Source of the DNA: Sabellastarte sp. h YS-2021 | Taxonomy: Eukaryota > Annelida > Polychaeta > Sabellida > Sabellidae | Direction of reading: 5' to 3' | Length of the DNA stretch: 64,000 nucleotides | Assembly (NCBI GenBank): GCA_964017235.1 | Contig: OZ024936.1 | Coordinates: 37,904,040 to 37,968,039, forward strand | Shown: one piece after another, positions 11,382-20,929 of the stretch | How positions within the stretch are numbered: position 1 is the stretch's first letter | How the letters are laid out: every line of letters starts with the position of its first letter | The notes under the pieces: model-generated | The model's input: only the letters and a program-made list of their open reading frames with translations | The model's database searches: none | Told to the model about the DNA's origin: nothing | Program-made: the position numbers and the translations under genes

Positions 11382-13620
11382 ATGTCATCTCCTAGTCAAC
11401 GACGTGGAGGGTGTGGACATATGATGGCAGGTTTTGATCTTCATGGTTTTTGTGCGCGTTGTCGTGACAAGAAAAAGGGTAAGGACCCCTGTGTTGAGAA
11501 ACCAGGATCTGATTGCCAGCACTGTAATGCCTTGACCCCTGAACAGCTTACACAACTATCCACCCTTTCCTATAAACTGAAGAAGGAGAAACGTGATAAA
11601 GCTGACACTACCCCTTCAAAGAACGTTTCAACAACTAAAGCCACTCTCAGTCCTACCCTTGTGGACCCGGCACGAGTGTCGGTAATAAGGGCAGTGGATG
11701 GCCAGGACACTGGTTTGAGTGCACAGCCGGCTGAAAAGAAGAAAAAAGTAGAAGATAATAAGAAGTTGGTCAAATCTAAGCCTTCAGCCTCAGCTAGCCG
11801 GCCGGCTGCAGTGTCCACCGACCAGAGGTTCAACGAATTAGACCAGAAGTGGTCAGACCGGTTCAACTTGCTAGAAGCACTGTTACTAGCAAGAACTCTG
11901 GACCAGCCTCAACAGGACCCTACCTTTGGTACGGTTAAGGTGGTCCCAGCTCATTCACCACCAGCTAGTGTCATCAGGTCGGAGCCTTTCATCAGACCCA
12001 CCGACCAACCAGCTTCTCAGCCTGCTGACCGACCCTCTGGATCTTCTGACTGACCTTCTACATCCACCAACACCGACCCACCGACCTCTAGGTCTCAGGC
12101 TGACCGACAACAAACATCAGACCGGCCAGCAGTTTCTGATAGACCTGATAGACCTTCTACAAGCATATCCAATGCCTTTCAACCGACCAGAAGATTTCTT
12201 CCAGTGAATCAGATTCGGACAGTGTGGTATCCAACCGACCCCCTGTGGATATTTTTGTTGAGGAGGGAGAGTTGTCGGATGAACTGAATGCTACAGTGAC
12301 AGATCCGGATCATTCCCCTTCGGAAGAACAATCTTACAGGGAGACAATGAGGGGAATCCGGTCATTTATGGGATGGACCCACATTCCGGATATGGATACT
12401 ACCACTGGCTCTTCAGAAGATAACCCATTTGCTGGACCAAAACTGCAGACACCGGGCAAGATATCAGTTCAGTTACCTACTGATGAGTGGCTCTGCCGGA
12501 AACTCTCCAAACTGAACTTAACCCTCACTGATGGATATCCATCTCGCAGTGCAGAAGCCGGTAACGCTTACGTCCTGGAGTACGGATTCATCTAAGCTCA
12601 ACAGTGGTTACCTGAGGATAGCAAGACAGGCTGGAATCGCCACCAGCCCTCCCCAGTCGTGGCAAGATACCTTGAGAAAGTGGGAGAAATCCGCCCGGGA
12701 GTCGTCGGTTATCTGCAACCAGGCTGCAGGTTTCAATAGATGCTTGATGAAAGTGCAACAGGACATGCAGTCCCAGCTTAAAGTCATTAGACCCGAACAC
12801 AAGGGCAAGTCTTCATCGAAACTGTCTACAGCCACAGAAGAGTTACAGTTTCTCATGGACTTTAACTCCAGCATTTGCCAGGCTATGGCCAAGTCCATGG
12901 AACATTTGACAGACTCTGTTTTTGTGAATATGGCTGATGTTACTCTCCTTAGAAGGGACTCGTAGCTAGCGTACTTAAAGGCAGGAATCAAGGCCGATAC
13001 TCTGGCAGCTCTCAGGAGTGCCCCACTTCATATCCCCACTTTGTTTCCGGATACGGCTCTGAAACAAGCAGAAGAAGATATCTCCAATGCTGATAAAGGT
13101 CGGTCGGGGTCGCTCTACAAGAAAGGTCGCTACCACCCCTATGAAAGACAGGACAGCAAGTCGGATAATAGAAGGCAAGACAGGCCGGTTTGGAAAAACA
13201 TAGCAAGGGGTCACAACAAGAGGAATAAAGGCAAACACCTGTACTCCTCGCGACCTGCCAAGGGTCAACAGCCTTATAAAAGACAATCAATGTATAACTT
13301 TGTTACAGGAAAGGCTGTTGACCAGGAGCACATCAATACCAAAGACAATAAACACTTTAAATGTAAATTGTCATGTTGCCAATCTTGTTCATACTGCCCC
13401 CGGGCACTCACAAAGGAAAGAGTTAAGTCCCGGGTCAGCAGGTTGTTATGTAATTCAAGAGAAATTAAAATATGTCAAAGGTGCTTCCTGTGTCACTCAG
13501 TTGTCTTCTGCAAAACCTGTAACAAATGTCCCAATTATTGTCACAAATTTACCTGTAGGGGCCAGACTTCAACACTTTTGGGAAACTTGGCTAAATCTGG
13601 GTTCCGGTCCGAAAGTAGTT
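11382..13620 (+). pseudogene. DIRS F1 gag-like protein with Cys-rich termini, decayed
   Basis: The ATG at 11382 starts MSSPSQRRGGCGH. A Cys/His pattern follows: C11, H13, C24, C27, C37, C45 and C48, which looks like a zinc-binding fold. After it come a Lys-rich and Pro/Ser-rich linker, KWSDRFNLLEALLLAR and an acidic block (EEGELSDEL). The conserved C-terminal blocks are TDEWLCRKLSKLN, DTLRKWEKSA, CNQAAGFNRCLMKVQ, LLRRDS and LKAGIKADTL. From about 13362 the same frame carries a second Cys-rich segment (CQSCSYC, CFLCHSVVFC, CNKCPNYC) that overlaps the RT start. Lesions are TGA at 12051-12053, a frame change near 12190, a frame change near 12565 and TAG at 12963-12965. The role as capsid and RNA-binding protein is inferred from position. 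Confidence 0.85.
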
Positions 13621-15692
13621 CAAATACTGAGGGAGGGCTACATCCTCCCCTTTCGGATCCGACCCAAACTCACAAGATCTCCGACAGTCATAAGCCGTTA
13701 TGTCAATCCCCACAGGAACAGCTACCTGATGGAGGCATTACATCAGCTTATAGACAAAAATGCAGTGGAGTTAGTAAGAAACAACACCTCTCTAGGTTTT
13801 TTCAACCGGCTATTTTTAGTTCCCAAGCCAAACAAAAAATGGAGCCCTATACTAGACCTGAGCAATCTGAATTTTTTCCTCAAGGCGGAGAAATTCAAGA
13901 TGGAGACACCGGAAACCATCAGGACATCCCTCCAACAAGGGGAGTGGGTCACCTCGATAGACTTCAAGGACGCCTACTTCCATATACCAATACAAGAACA
14001 ATCCAGGAAATATCTGAGATTTCACCTCCAGGGTCAGACATACCAATTCAAGGCACTTCCTTTCAGTCTGTCCACAGTACCCTTGGAGTTCACTGTGGTA
14101 CCAAAAGAGGTAAAACTGATGGCTATACACAAGGGTATAAGGATCCACCAGTACCTAGACGACTGGTTGGTGAGAGCCAGATCCCACCAGGCTTGTCTCC
14201 AGCATACTCAGGAACTGGTGAAGTTATGCCAAGAACTAGGTTGGCTAGTAAACTTGGAAAAATCAGAACTGGAATCCAAGCAGATTTTCGATTTTGTAGG
14301 TTACCAGTTCGACCTCAGAGCTGGTCGGGTCCAACCCACACCGGATCGTTGGCAGAACCTTCAGGACAAAGTATCAGAAATATTGTCACTACCGGCCTGT
14401 CCGGTCCGCCAATTCATCTCCCTTATAGGCCTACGGACAGCAACAGAAAAGCAAGTTCACCTAGGCCGGTTACACATGAGACCCATACAGTGGCATCTCA
14501 AAAACAACTGGAGGGTACCAGAGTCACTAGAAAAGGTGATTCAAATTCCCAGATCACTGAACCCTCATCTACAGTGGTGGCTGCTGGAGGAAAACATCCT
14601 CACAGGCCAACCATTACACCCAATAAAACATGCTCTGCAAATCTTTACAGACGCATCAAAAGAAGGGTGGGGCGCTCACTTAAACGAACGCACTGCAAGA
14701 GGGTCCTGGTCACTACCAGAAAGCAAACTGCATATAAACTATCTGGAGTTAAAAGCAGTCTTCTTAGCTCTAAAAGAGTTTCAAGACCTCTGTGGCCACA
14801 GGATGGTACTTGTAGCAACCGACAACACTACAGTAGTGTCATACATAAACAAGGAGGGAGGCATGAGGTCGGGCCCACTGTGTGCCCTTCTATGGAGAAT
14901 CTTGACCTGGTGTACCAGTCATCAAGTAACTCTCAGAGCCCGACACATCCCAGGCCGGCTGAACGTAGTGGCAGACAAGCTATCACGGCTAGGCCAGACC
15001 ATTCAAACAGAATGGTCCCTCCTTCAAGAGATTTTCCAAGCTATATGCAGCAGGTGGCACCGACCTCAGATAGATCTATTTGCCACAAGGTTCAACAACA
15101 AGTTGCCTCAGTTCGTGTCACCAGTACCGGACTCCTTGGCAGTAGCAGTGGATGCACTCAGTGTTCCATGGGAGGATCTGGACGCATACGCCTTCCCACC
15201 AGCGGCCATCTTGGGCAAAGTGGTGGAGAAGTTACAGGACTCCCCTTGCAAGAGAATTATTCTGATTGCTCCGGGGTGGCCAAACATGCCTTGGTTTTGG
15301 GATCTAGTGACCATGTCCAGTCAGATCCCACTGAGCCTGCCCAACCTGTTGACACAACCTTTCAATCAGATCCCTCACAGAAATCTGACGAATCTAAATC
15401 TCCATGCATGGCTCCTAGAGCCACAGCAATCAAGGAGCAGGGCTTCTCTGAAGCAGTGGCAACAAGGATTGAGGCTCCTCAAAGAGGATCAACCAGATCA
15501 GTATATGAGGCAAAGTGGGCCATTTTTACAAAGTGGTGCATCACTAATCAGGTGGACTTCATGGCACCCCCTGTAAAGTCAGTTGCTGACTTTCTTATGT
15601 ATCTTTTTGAGGACAGGAAGTTACAGCCCAGCACCATTGATGGATACAGGTCCGCCATTGCTGATAAACTGGGAAATTCAACCCATTGCTGA
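13041..15692 (+). other. 883-codon open frame in the -1 register of the RT
   Basis: This frame continues the gag register from the C-terminal gag block, through the Cys-rich segment, across the whole RT-RNase H in its -1 register, and into the YR N-terminal domain (AVATRIEAPQRGSTRSVYEA) before ending at the 28-bp duplication. The part overlapping RT is rich in Ser, Gln, Pro, Thr and Arg and has no recognisable domain. The same register is open in the other copies. It may be a by-product of codon composition or a real gag-YR read-through product. Confidence 0.5.
13300..15576 (+). CDS. DIRS F1 reverse transcriptase-RNase H (full-length open frame)
   Basis: This is a 758-codon open frame for the element polymerase. 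The RT domain spans roughly residues 85-330: GARLQHFWETW, GFFNRLFLVPKPNKKW, motif A SIDFKDAYFHIPI with D221, LPFSLSTVPLEFT, and motif C HQYLDDWLV with D287 and D288. A connection region has LISLIGLRTATEKQVHLGRL. RNase H shows FTDASKEGWGAHL (D451), LHINYLELKAVFLAL, VATDNTTVVSYINKEGG and LNVVADKLSR. The C-terminal part (PQIDLFATRFNNKLP, APGWPNMPWFWDL) is the segment found after RNase H in DIRS polymerases. No ATG opens the frame. It begins at a TTG, so translation may depend on the overlapping gag frame. The end overlaps the YR frame. It is the only full-length RT here with all catalytic motifs. Confidence 0.93.
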   Translation: MLQERLLTRSTSIPKTINTLNVNCHVANLVHTAPGHSQRKELSPGSAGCYVIQEKLKYVKGASCVTQLSSAKPVTNVPIIVTNLPVGARLQHFWETWLNLGSGPKVVQILREGYILPFRIRPKLTRSPTVISRYVNPHRNSYLMEALHQLIDKNAVELVRNNTSLGFFNRLFLVPKPNKKWSPILDLSNLNFFLKAEKFKMETPETIRTSLQQGEWVTSIDFKDAYFHIPIQEQSRKYLRFHLQGQTYQFKALPFSLSTVPLEFTVVPKEVKLMAIHKGIRIHQYLDDWLVRARSHQACLQHTQELVKLCQELGWLVNLEKSELESKQIFDFVGYQFDLRAGRVQPTPDRWQNLQDKVSEILSLPACPVRQFISLIGLRTATEKQVHLGRLHMRPIQWHLKNNWRVPESLEKVIQIPRSLNPHLQWWLLEENILTGQPLHPIKHALQIFTDASKEGWGAHLNERTARGSWSLPESKLHINYLELKAVFLALKEFQDLCGHRMVLVATDNTTVVSYINKEGGMRSGPLCALLWRILTWCTSHQVTLRARHIPGRLNVVADKLSRLGQTIQTEWSLLQEIFQAICSRWHRPQIDLFATRFNNKLPQFVSPVPDSLAVAVDALSVPWEDLDAYAFPPAAILGKVVEKLQDSPCKRIILIAPGWPNMPWFWDLVTMSSQIPLSLPNLLTQPFNQIPHRNLTNLNLHAWLLEPQQSRSRASLKQWQQGLRLLKEDQPDQYMRQSGPFLQSGASLIRWTSWHPL

Positions 15693-16506
15693 TAAACTGG
15701 GAAATTCAACCCTTAACATCAGCAAAGATGAAAATCTCACTCATCTCTTGGATAGTTTCCATAGAGACAGACCCAAGGGCAGAAGGGGTATCCCTTCCTG
15801 GAACCTATCTCTGGTCTTACACCAGCTGACCAAGGCCCCCTTTGAACCAATCAAGGAGGTTTCCTTGAAGTATTTGACCTTCAAGACTGTTTTCCTATTA
15901 GCCCTGGGTTCAGGCAAACGCAGAAGTGAGATTCATGCTTGGCAACACAGAAATATCAGACACCAATCTGACTGGTCAAAGGTGTTCCTGTACCCATCTC
16001 CCAGCTTTCTTTCCAAGAACCAGCTGGCCAAGGAGGGTCCAGACTGTGTGGCCCCAGTGTTGATACCAGCCCTGGCCCCAACCCTGGATAAGTCCCTCAA
16101 ATCTGATAGGTCACTCTGTCCAGTCAGAGCTTTGCGTTACTACTTGGACAGGACCTCAGACCTCAGGCAGAATAAGGAGTTGGTCTTTGTCTCCTTCAAG
16201 AAAGGTTTCGACAAGGATATCTCACCTGCCACTATCTCCTCATGGATCAAGCAGAGTGTGATCCTATGCTATGAGCTCTCAGACCAAGAGGCCCACACCT
16301 TGCATCAGGTCAAAGCCCATGATGTCAGGGCCTTTGCTGCTTCCAAGGCGTTCCAGTCTGGAATTTCCTTGGAACAGATCTTGTCAGCCTGTCACTGGAA
16401 GTCACATAATACCTTCACACAATTTTATCTGAAGGATGTGGCTTGGGCTGACTCCGAGCTCTACCACCTGGGACCTGTAGTGGCTGCGCAGCAGATCCAC
16501 AAGTAA
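15440..16506 (+). pseudogene. DIRS F1 tyrosine recombinase, frameshifted by a 28-bp duplication
   Basis: The N-terminal SAM-like domain (VYEAKWAIFTKW, SVADFLMYLFEDRKLQPSTI, DGYRSAIADKLG) is in the gag register, and the catalytic domain (15713-16506) is one register away. The switch is caused by the duplicated 28 bp at 15657-15712. Catalytic residues are all present: Arg in GSGKRRSEIHAW (near 15920), H-x-x-R in HDVRAF (16318-16329), the CHWKSH block, and the nucleophile Tyr in QFYLKDV (16426-16428). The frame ends at TAA 16504-16506 after HLGPVVAAQQIHK. Apart from the duplication it looks intact. Expected role: integration of the circular element DNA. Confidence 0.9.
15657..15712 (+). repeat. 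28-bp direct tandem duplication inside YR
   Basis: ATTGCTGATAAACTGGGAAA and the next eight bases occur twice in immediate succession (15657-15684 and 15685-15712), without mismatch. The F1 copy at 63215 has one unit only. Because 28 is not a multiple of three, the recombinase frame is shifted. Confidence 0.95.
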
Positions 16507-16550
16507 CCCAGGGAGAGAGGAGATTTTGTAAATATGTGAATAATGTATAT

Positions 16551-16740
16551 TTTTATTGCGAAAAATACACTTACAATTTCCTGACCATAGCTATTTGTTG
16601 GTGCCATCCAACTCACTGGCCAACGTTGAGAAACGTTTTAAGCTACCTTAAGAAGCGAGTGAGTGAGTGTGGACTAGGAAGCCCCCCAATGGTCATGTGA
16701 CCATGCCAATAGGCGCCATTCATTGTTTTTGTTGGCCATC
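16551..16740 (+). repeat. DIRS F2 left inverted terminal repeat
   Basis: The reverse complement is at 22046-22256: GGTCAGGAAAT, CCAACTCACTGGCCAACG, TTTTAAGCTACCTTAAGAAG, GACTAGGAAGCCCCCCAATG and CATTCATTGTTTTTGTTG. There are a few differences between the arms. Confidence 0.9.
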
Positions 16741-16839
16741 ATTGAGTGTGGATGTGTTTGGAATAGTTCGTCTTTTTTTCTGGAATTTCTGGAATTATTT
16801 AACTTTATTTTGTTCTGTAGTGAGACATATGTTTTTACA

Positions 16840-18556
16840 ATGTCTTCACAGATAAAATTAAAAAAGGACAGAGGAAAAGTGCTTTTTGTGGCCATTTTAT
16901 GGCGGATTGGGATGACCACCATTATTGTCCCAAGTGTCGTGATGACTTGAAGGGTGACGATTCCTGTGTTACTAGTTCTTCAAATGATTGCTCTGTGTGT
17001 GCTGCTTTTTCTGAAGATCAGAGGAAGAAAATTAAAAACAGGAACAGGTATAAAAGTAAGAAGGATCATAGTTCTGAAGGTTCTAGTAAAGAAGTCGCCA
17101 TTGATGATTCGTTATTGGATGATGACGATTCTTCAGTCGTTATTGCTTCACAAAGATCTGGGCCTCAGAAAGGTAGAGATTTTTTACAGAATTTGCAGAT
17201 TTTTCACAAAGATTGAAGAATCTTGAGGATAAAGACTCTGAAACTGTCGGCAGTCGCCATATCTCCGACAGGGACAGTGTACATGTTGCCAGGCAACCCT
17301 TGGCGAATGATAAACTTCAATCAGCCCGGTCTTCCTCTTCGGGACGTTTGGAGAGAAGGTCGGCCACTATTACAAGGGCTGAAGCTGAACAACAATCCGG
17401 GGTTTCTCACAGATCTGAAGATACCGGATTCAATCTTGGAAGGAAGAGATCTTTATCGCAGTCCTTAGATGAACCGGATCCGGATTTAGAACAGGGTGAA
17501 ATCCGAAGCAAAGAAGAAGAATTTCCAGCTTATGCTGACACTTTAGAAACTATTAAGAAATGGTTGGATTTACAAGTGTCAGAGGTGGATTCTTTGGTTC
17601 CTCCTTCTGTGTTTTCAGGTAGAGACCAAGTAAAGAAATCTGTGCAACAATCTATGGCTTTGCCCCCGGCTCAGCCATTAGTAGAATTATGGAAGTTCAA
17701 GGAGTTTTCTGCTTTAGGGAGTAATGATGTTGATGACAATGATCCCCATCATCCTCCGATGTCCAAAGGGCAATTTTTGAATTTTCCAAAACCTCAAATG
17801 AAGTTCTACCAAGTGTCTCCTCAGTCGTTTTCTTTAACAGCACCAAGACTTCAAGATGCTTTTAAGAATATCGCTTCTCCTCCTTATCAGACTCCAACTT
17901 CAGTTTCCACTCCTATGAAACACTATTTGGCTTGGGAAACAGTGTCTAGGGAGACGATTCAGATCTTAAATCGTGTGTTTTGGTTCAAGTCTGCTATTGA
18001 AAAAGCCACAAATGAAATGTTTACAGAGGTAGATAAACTCAAGGAGTCTGTGGTTCAGGAAGACATTCAGCAAAGCATGAGTTTTATACAGAATTGTCTC
18101 CATTTGCAGTCTACAACCATGGGTTGTTTAGGTAAAGCTTTGGATGATGTGTTGGACACGTCTATGACAATGGCCTCTAATCTTGTGCTCAACAGAAGGG
18201 ATAATTTTTTGAAGCTCTGTCACAAGGATGTTACTGACAAGGACATTTCTAAGTTAAGGAATGCTTCCCTAACTAAAAAGGAGTTATTTAACTCTAAGGT
18301 TCTTTCTGAGGTTGAACAAAACTTCATTCAGTGGAGCCAGATAAACCGGGAGCCGGCTTATAAGAAACAAAGAACTGACAATTATGGTTCCCGTTATTCT
18401 GATTCTAAGAAGGATTCCTCGCAGAACAGGTACCAGAATGCTGCCTTCCATAATTTTCGTCCCCAATCGAAACAGGGAGATCAAAATAAGAGACAATCTG
18501 GCAGTTACAACTCCACCAGAGGCTCTTCCCGAGGGGGTAGGGGCAGGAGGAAGTGA
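16840..18556 (+). pseudogene. DIRS F2 gag-like protein, two frame changes at homopolymers
   Basis: The ATG at 16840 starts MSSQIKLKK. The frame then has to move by -1 at an A6 run (16860-16865) to reach the conserved Cys/His motif FCGHFMAD, HYCPKCRDDLKGDDSC and DCSVC. It moves by -1 again at a T6 run (17180-17185) to reach FADFSQRLKNLED and the long 3' piece up to 18556. The long piece has an acidic segment (PDLEQGEIRSKEEE), a helical middle part, LVLNRRDNFLKLC (equivalent of LLRRDS in F1) and a basic Arg/Gly-rich end (GSSRGGRGRRK) suited to nucleic-acid binding. The end overlaps RT by 173 bases. The shifts sit on the heptamers A-AAA-AAG and T-TTT-TTA in the correct phase, so programmed frameshifting cannot be excluded, but base loss in homopolymers is simpler. 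Confidence 0.82.
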
Positions 18557-20615
18557 CTACAGGGAGGTGAGTCCAAAATATCCTGGCGCCCGTTTACAAA
18601 GTTATTGGAAAGTGTGGGAAAACTTCAAGGTTCATCCGAGGGTAGTTCTTGTTTTAAAGCAAGGGTATTGTCTTCCATTCAAACAAAAACCTCCTTTGGC
18701 CCGGTTTCCGACAATCAAAAGCAGTTATTCGGCTCCAGTAAAACAAGAAGCTTTGCTGGAGGCGGTTCAACAAATGGTTCAAAAAAAGGCAGTGGTTCCG
18801 GTTCAAAACAAGAACTCTCTCGGATTCTACAGTCGTTTGTTTCTGGTTCCAAAACCAGACAACAAATGGCGACCAGTAATAGATCTGAGTGTGGTAAATA
18901 CATTCTTACATGTTCCCACCTTCAAAATGGAAACTGCAGAAGTCATTCGGCCTTCTCTTCAGACAGGTGAGTGGGTGGCTTCCATAGATCTTACCGACGC
19001 TTATTTTCATGTACCCATACACCAAAAGTTTCAAAAGTATCTACGTTTCCATGTTCAGGGTCAGGCTTATCAGTTCAGAGCCCTACCCTTCGGGATAGCG
19101 ACTGCTCCATTGGAGTTCACTCGAGTAGAGAAAGAGGTCAAATTCATAGCACTTTCACAAGGGGTTCGAATCCATCAGTATTTGGATTGGCTGGTGAGGG
19201 CCAAGGATCCGGATTCTTGTGCTCGGGACGTTCAGAAATTGATCAATCTAGTCGAAAAGTTGGGTTGGATTGTCAATTTGAAAAAATCGGAACTCAAACC
19301 AACTCAAAATATCGAGTTTCTGGGTTATCGGTTCAACCTTCAAGAAGGTTTGGTCTACCCAAATCAAAAGAAAGTGGACAAACTAAAAGTTCTAGCAGTT
19401 TCCATTTTGCAAGGTCACTCTACTACTCCAAGGAGGCTCATGTCACTAATTGGGGTCATGGCTTCCATGGAAAAAACAGTTCCTTTGGGTCGAATCCATA
19501 TGAGACCGTTTCAGTGGTTTCTGAAGACCAACTGGCAGTTTCGCCAGTCCTTGGACAAGGTAGTCCCAATTTCTCAGTTGATAAAGGACCATCTGGCTTG
19601 GTGGATGGATCCTCAGAACTTACTGAAGGGTTCGAATCTGCATCAGAAAGAACACAATATGCTGATGTTCACAGATGCATCAGAGAAGGGTTGGGGGGCC
19701 CACTTGAACAATTGTACTGTAAGTGGAGTCTGGCAGCTATCAGAAAGAAACTTGCATATCAATATTTTGGAACTGAAAGCTGTTTTTCTAGCCCTGAAAC
19801 ATTTTCAAGGACAATTAAGGCAAAAAATAGTGTTGGTTTCTTCAGACAACTCAACTGTGGTCTCATATATCAACAAGGAAGGAGGCACTCACTCCTTCGA
19901 AATGTGTGTTTTGATGTGGAGAATTCTGGCATGGTCCAATGCCAGGGAGATCCATATAAGAGCCAGACATATCCCAGGGAATCTCAATGTAATAGCAGAT
20001 TCCCTGTCCAGGAGGGACAAGGCCATTCAGACAGAGTTGTCTTTGCATCCTCAGATCTTTCAAGAAATTTGCCAAGTTTGGCACAAGCCAATGGTGGATC
20101 TGTTTGCCACCAGCTTGAATGCCAAACTTCCAACCTACGTATCTCCTGTCCCAGACGACAAGGCCTGGCAGATAGATGCATTGAACATCTCTTGGGAGGC
20201 TCTGGACGCCTATGCTTTTTGTCCAGTAGCCATCCTTCCCCAGTTAGTTCAGAAAATGATCACCTACAGGTGCAGGGTCATTGTGATAGCACCAGGGTGG
20301 CCGGGGATGCCTTGGTTTTGGGATCTGGTGGAATTGTCAGTCAAGATTCCACTGAGGCTTCCTCAAGTGCACAATCTCCTGAAGCAACCCTTCAGTCTCA
20401 GATTTCACAAGAATCTGGAGTATCTGAACCTCCATGCGTGGTATCTGGACTCTTTCAAGAAGGTCAAGGAGGATTCTCTGTTGAGGTGGCAGATAGAATT
20501 AAGGCACCTCAGAGAGAATCCTCAAGACGGGTGTATGATTCAAGGTGGGCCATATTTCAAAAGTGGGCCCAGGAGAATCAGGTGGATGTCTCCAAACCAA
20601 CTATTCCTCAAATAG
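18384..20615 (+). CDS. DIRS F2 reverse transcriptase-RNase H, catalytic Asp missing
   Basis: This is an open frame of 743 codons without internal stop. RT blocks are GARLQSYWKVWENF, GFYSRLFLVPKPDNKWRPV, motif A SIDLTDAYFHVPI with D202, and LPFGIATAPLEFT. Motif C reads HQYLDWLV (Y266-W269) where all other readable copies have YLDD, so one of the two adjacent catalytic Asp codons has been lost by a 3-bp in-frame deletion at about 19185-19190. RNase H is intact (FTDASEKGWGAHL, NILELKAVFLAL, SSDNSTVVSYINKEGG, NVIADSLSR). The C-terminal segment has VDLFATSLNAKLP and APGWPGMPWFWDL. The start is uncertain. The first in-frame ATG at 18384 lies inside gag, and RT homology starts near 18585. The enzyme is expected to be inactive as a polymerase. 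Confidence 0.93.
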   Translation: MVPVILILRRIPRRTGTRMLPSIIFVPNRNREIKIRDNLAVTTPPEALPEGVGAGGSDYREVSPKYPGARLQSYWKVWENFKVHPRVVLVLKQGYCLPFKQKPPLARFPTIKSSYSAPVKQEALLEAVQQMVQKKAVVPVQNKNSLGFYSRLFLVPKPDNKWRPVIDLSVVNTFLHVPTFKMETAEVIRPSLQTGEWVASIDLTDAYFHVPIHQKFQKYLRFHVQGQAYQFRALPFGIATAPLEFTRVEKEVKFIALSQGVRIHQYLDWLVRAKDPDSCARDVQKLINLVEKLGWIVNLKKSELKPTQNIEFLGYRFNLQEGLVYPNQKKVDKLKVLAVSILQGHSTTPRRLMSLIGVMASMEKTVPLGRIHMRPFQWFLKTNWQFRQSLDKVVPISQLIKDHLAWWMDPQNLLKGSNLHQKEHNMLMFTDASEKGWGAHLNNCTVSGVWQLSERNLHINILELKAVFLALKHFQGQLRQKIVLVSSDNSTVVSYINKEGGTHSFEMCVLMWRILAWSNAREIHIRARHIPGNLNVIADSLSRRDKAIQTELSLHPQIFQEICQVWHKPMVDLFATSLNAKLPTYVSPVPDDKAWQIDALNISWEALDAYAFCPVAILPQLVQKMITYRCRVIVIAPGWPGMPWFWDLVELSVKIPLRLPQVHNLLKQPFSLRFHKNLEYLNLHAWYLDSFKKVKEDSLLRWQIELRHLRENPQDGCMIQGGPYFKSGPRRIRWMSPNQLFLK

Positions 20616-20929
20616 CTGATTTTTTTAATCATCTTTTCATTGATAAGAACTTGAAACCCAGAACTATTGCTGGTTACAGAACTTCAGTAGCAGATGGGTT
20701 GGGCTCTGCAGGTCAAATGGTTTCTCAAAGCTTGGATTTGAATTGTTTGATTGCTAGCTTTCATAGGGACAGACCTTCAGCAAATAGATCTATTCCTAAT
20801 TGGGACTTGTCGCTGGTGTTACTGGCCCTCACTCGACCACCTTTTGAACCTTTGGCAAAGGCTGATCTTAAGATTTTGACTTTTAAGACAGTTTTTTTTA
20901 TTGGCTTTGGCTTCTGGCAAGAGGTGTAG
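18971..20929 (+). other. 652-codon open frame in the -1 register of the F2 RT
   Basis: As in F1, the register used by gag and YR stays open across most of RT-RNase H and joins the YR N-terminal domain (FSVEVADRIKAPQRESSRRV, TIAGYRTSVADGLG). The overlapping part has no domain and is rich in Ser, Gly, Gln and Arg. It ends at a frame change in a T8 run (20892-20899). Confidence 0.45.

Noticed and set aside
11570..11866. Minus-strand ORF opposite the F1 gag
   Set aside because: It mirrors the Lys/Ser-rich gag segment on the other strand and contains poly-Phe/Ser typical of such shadows.
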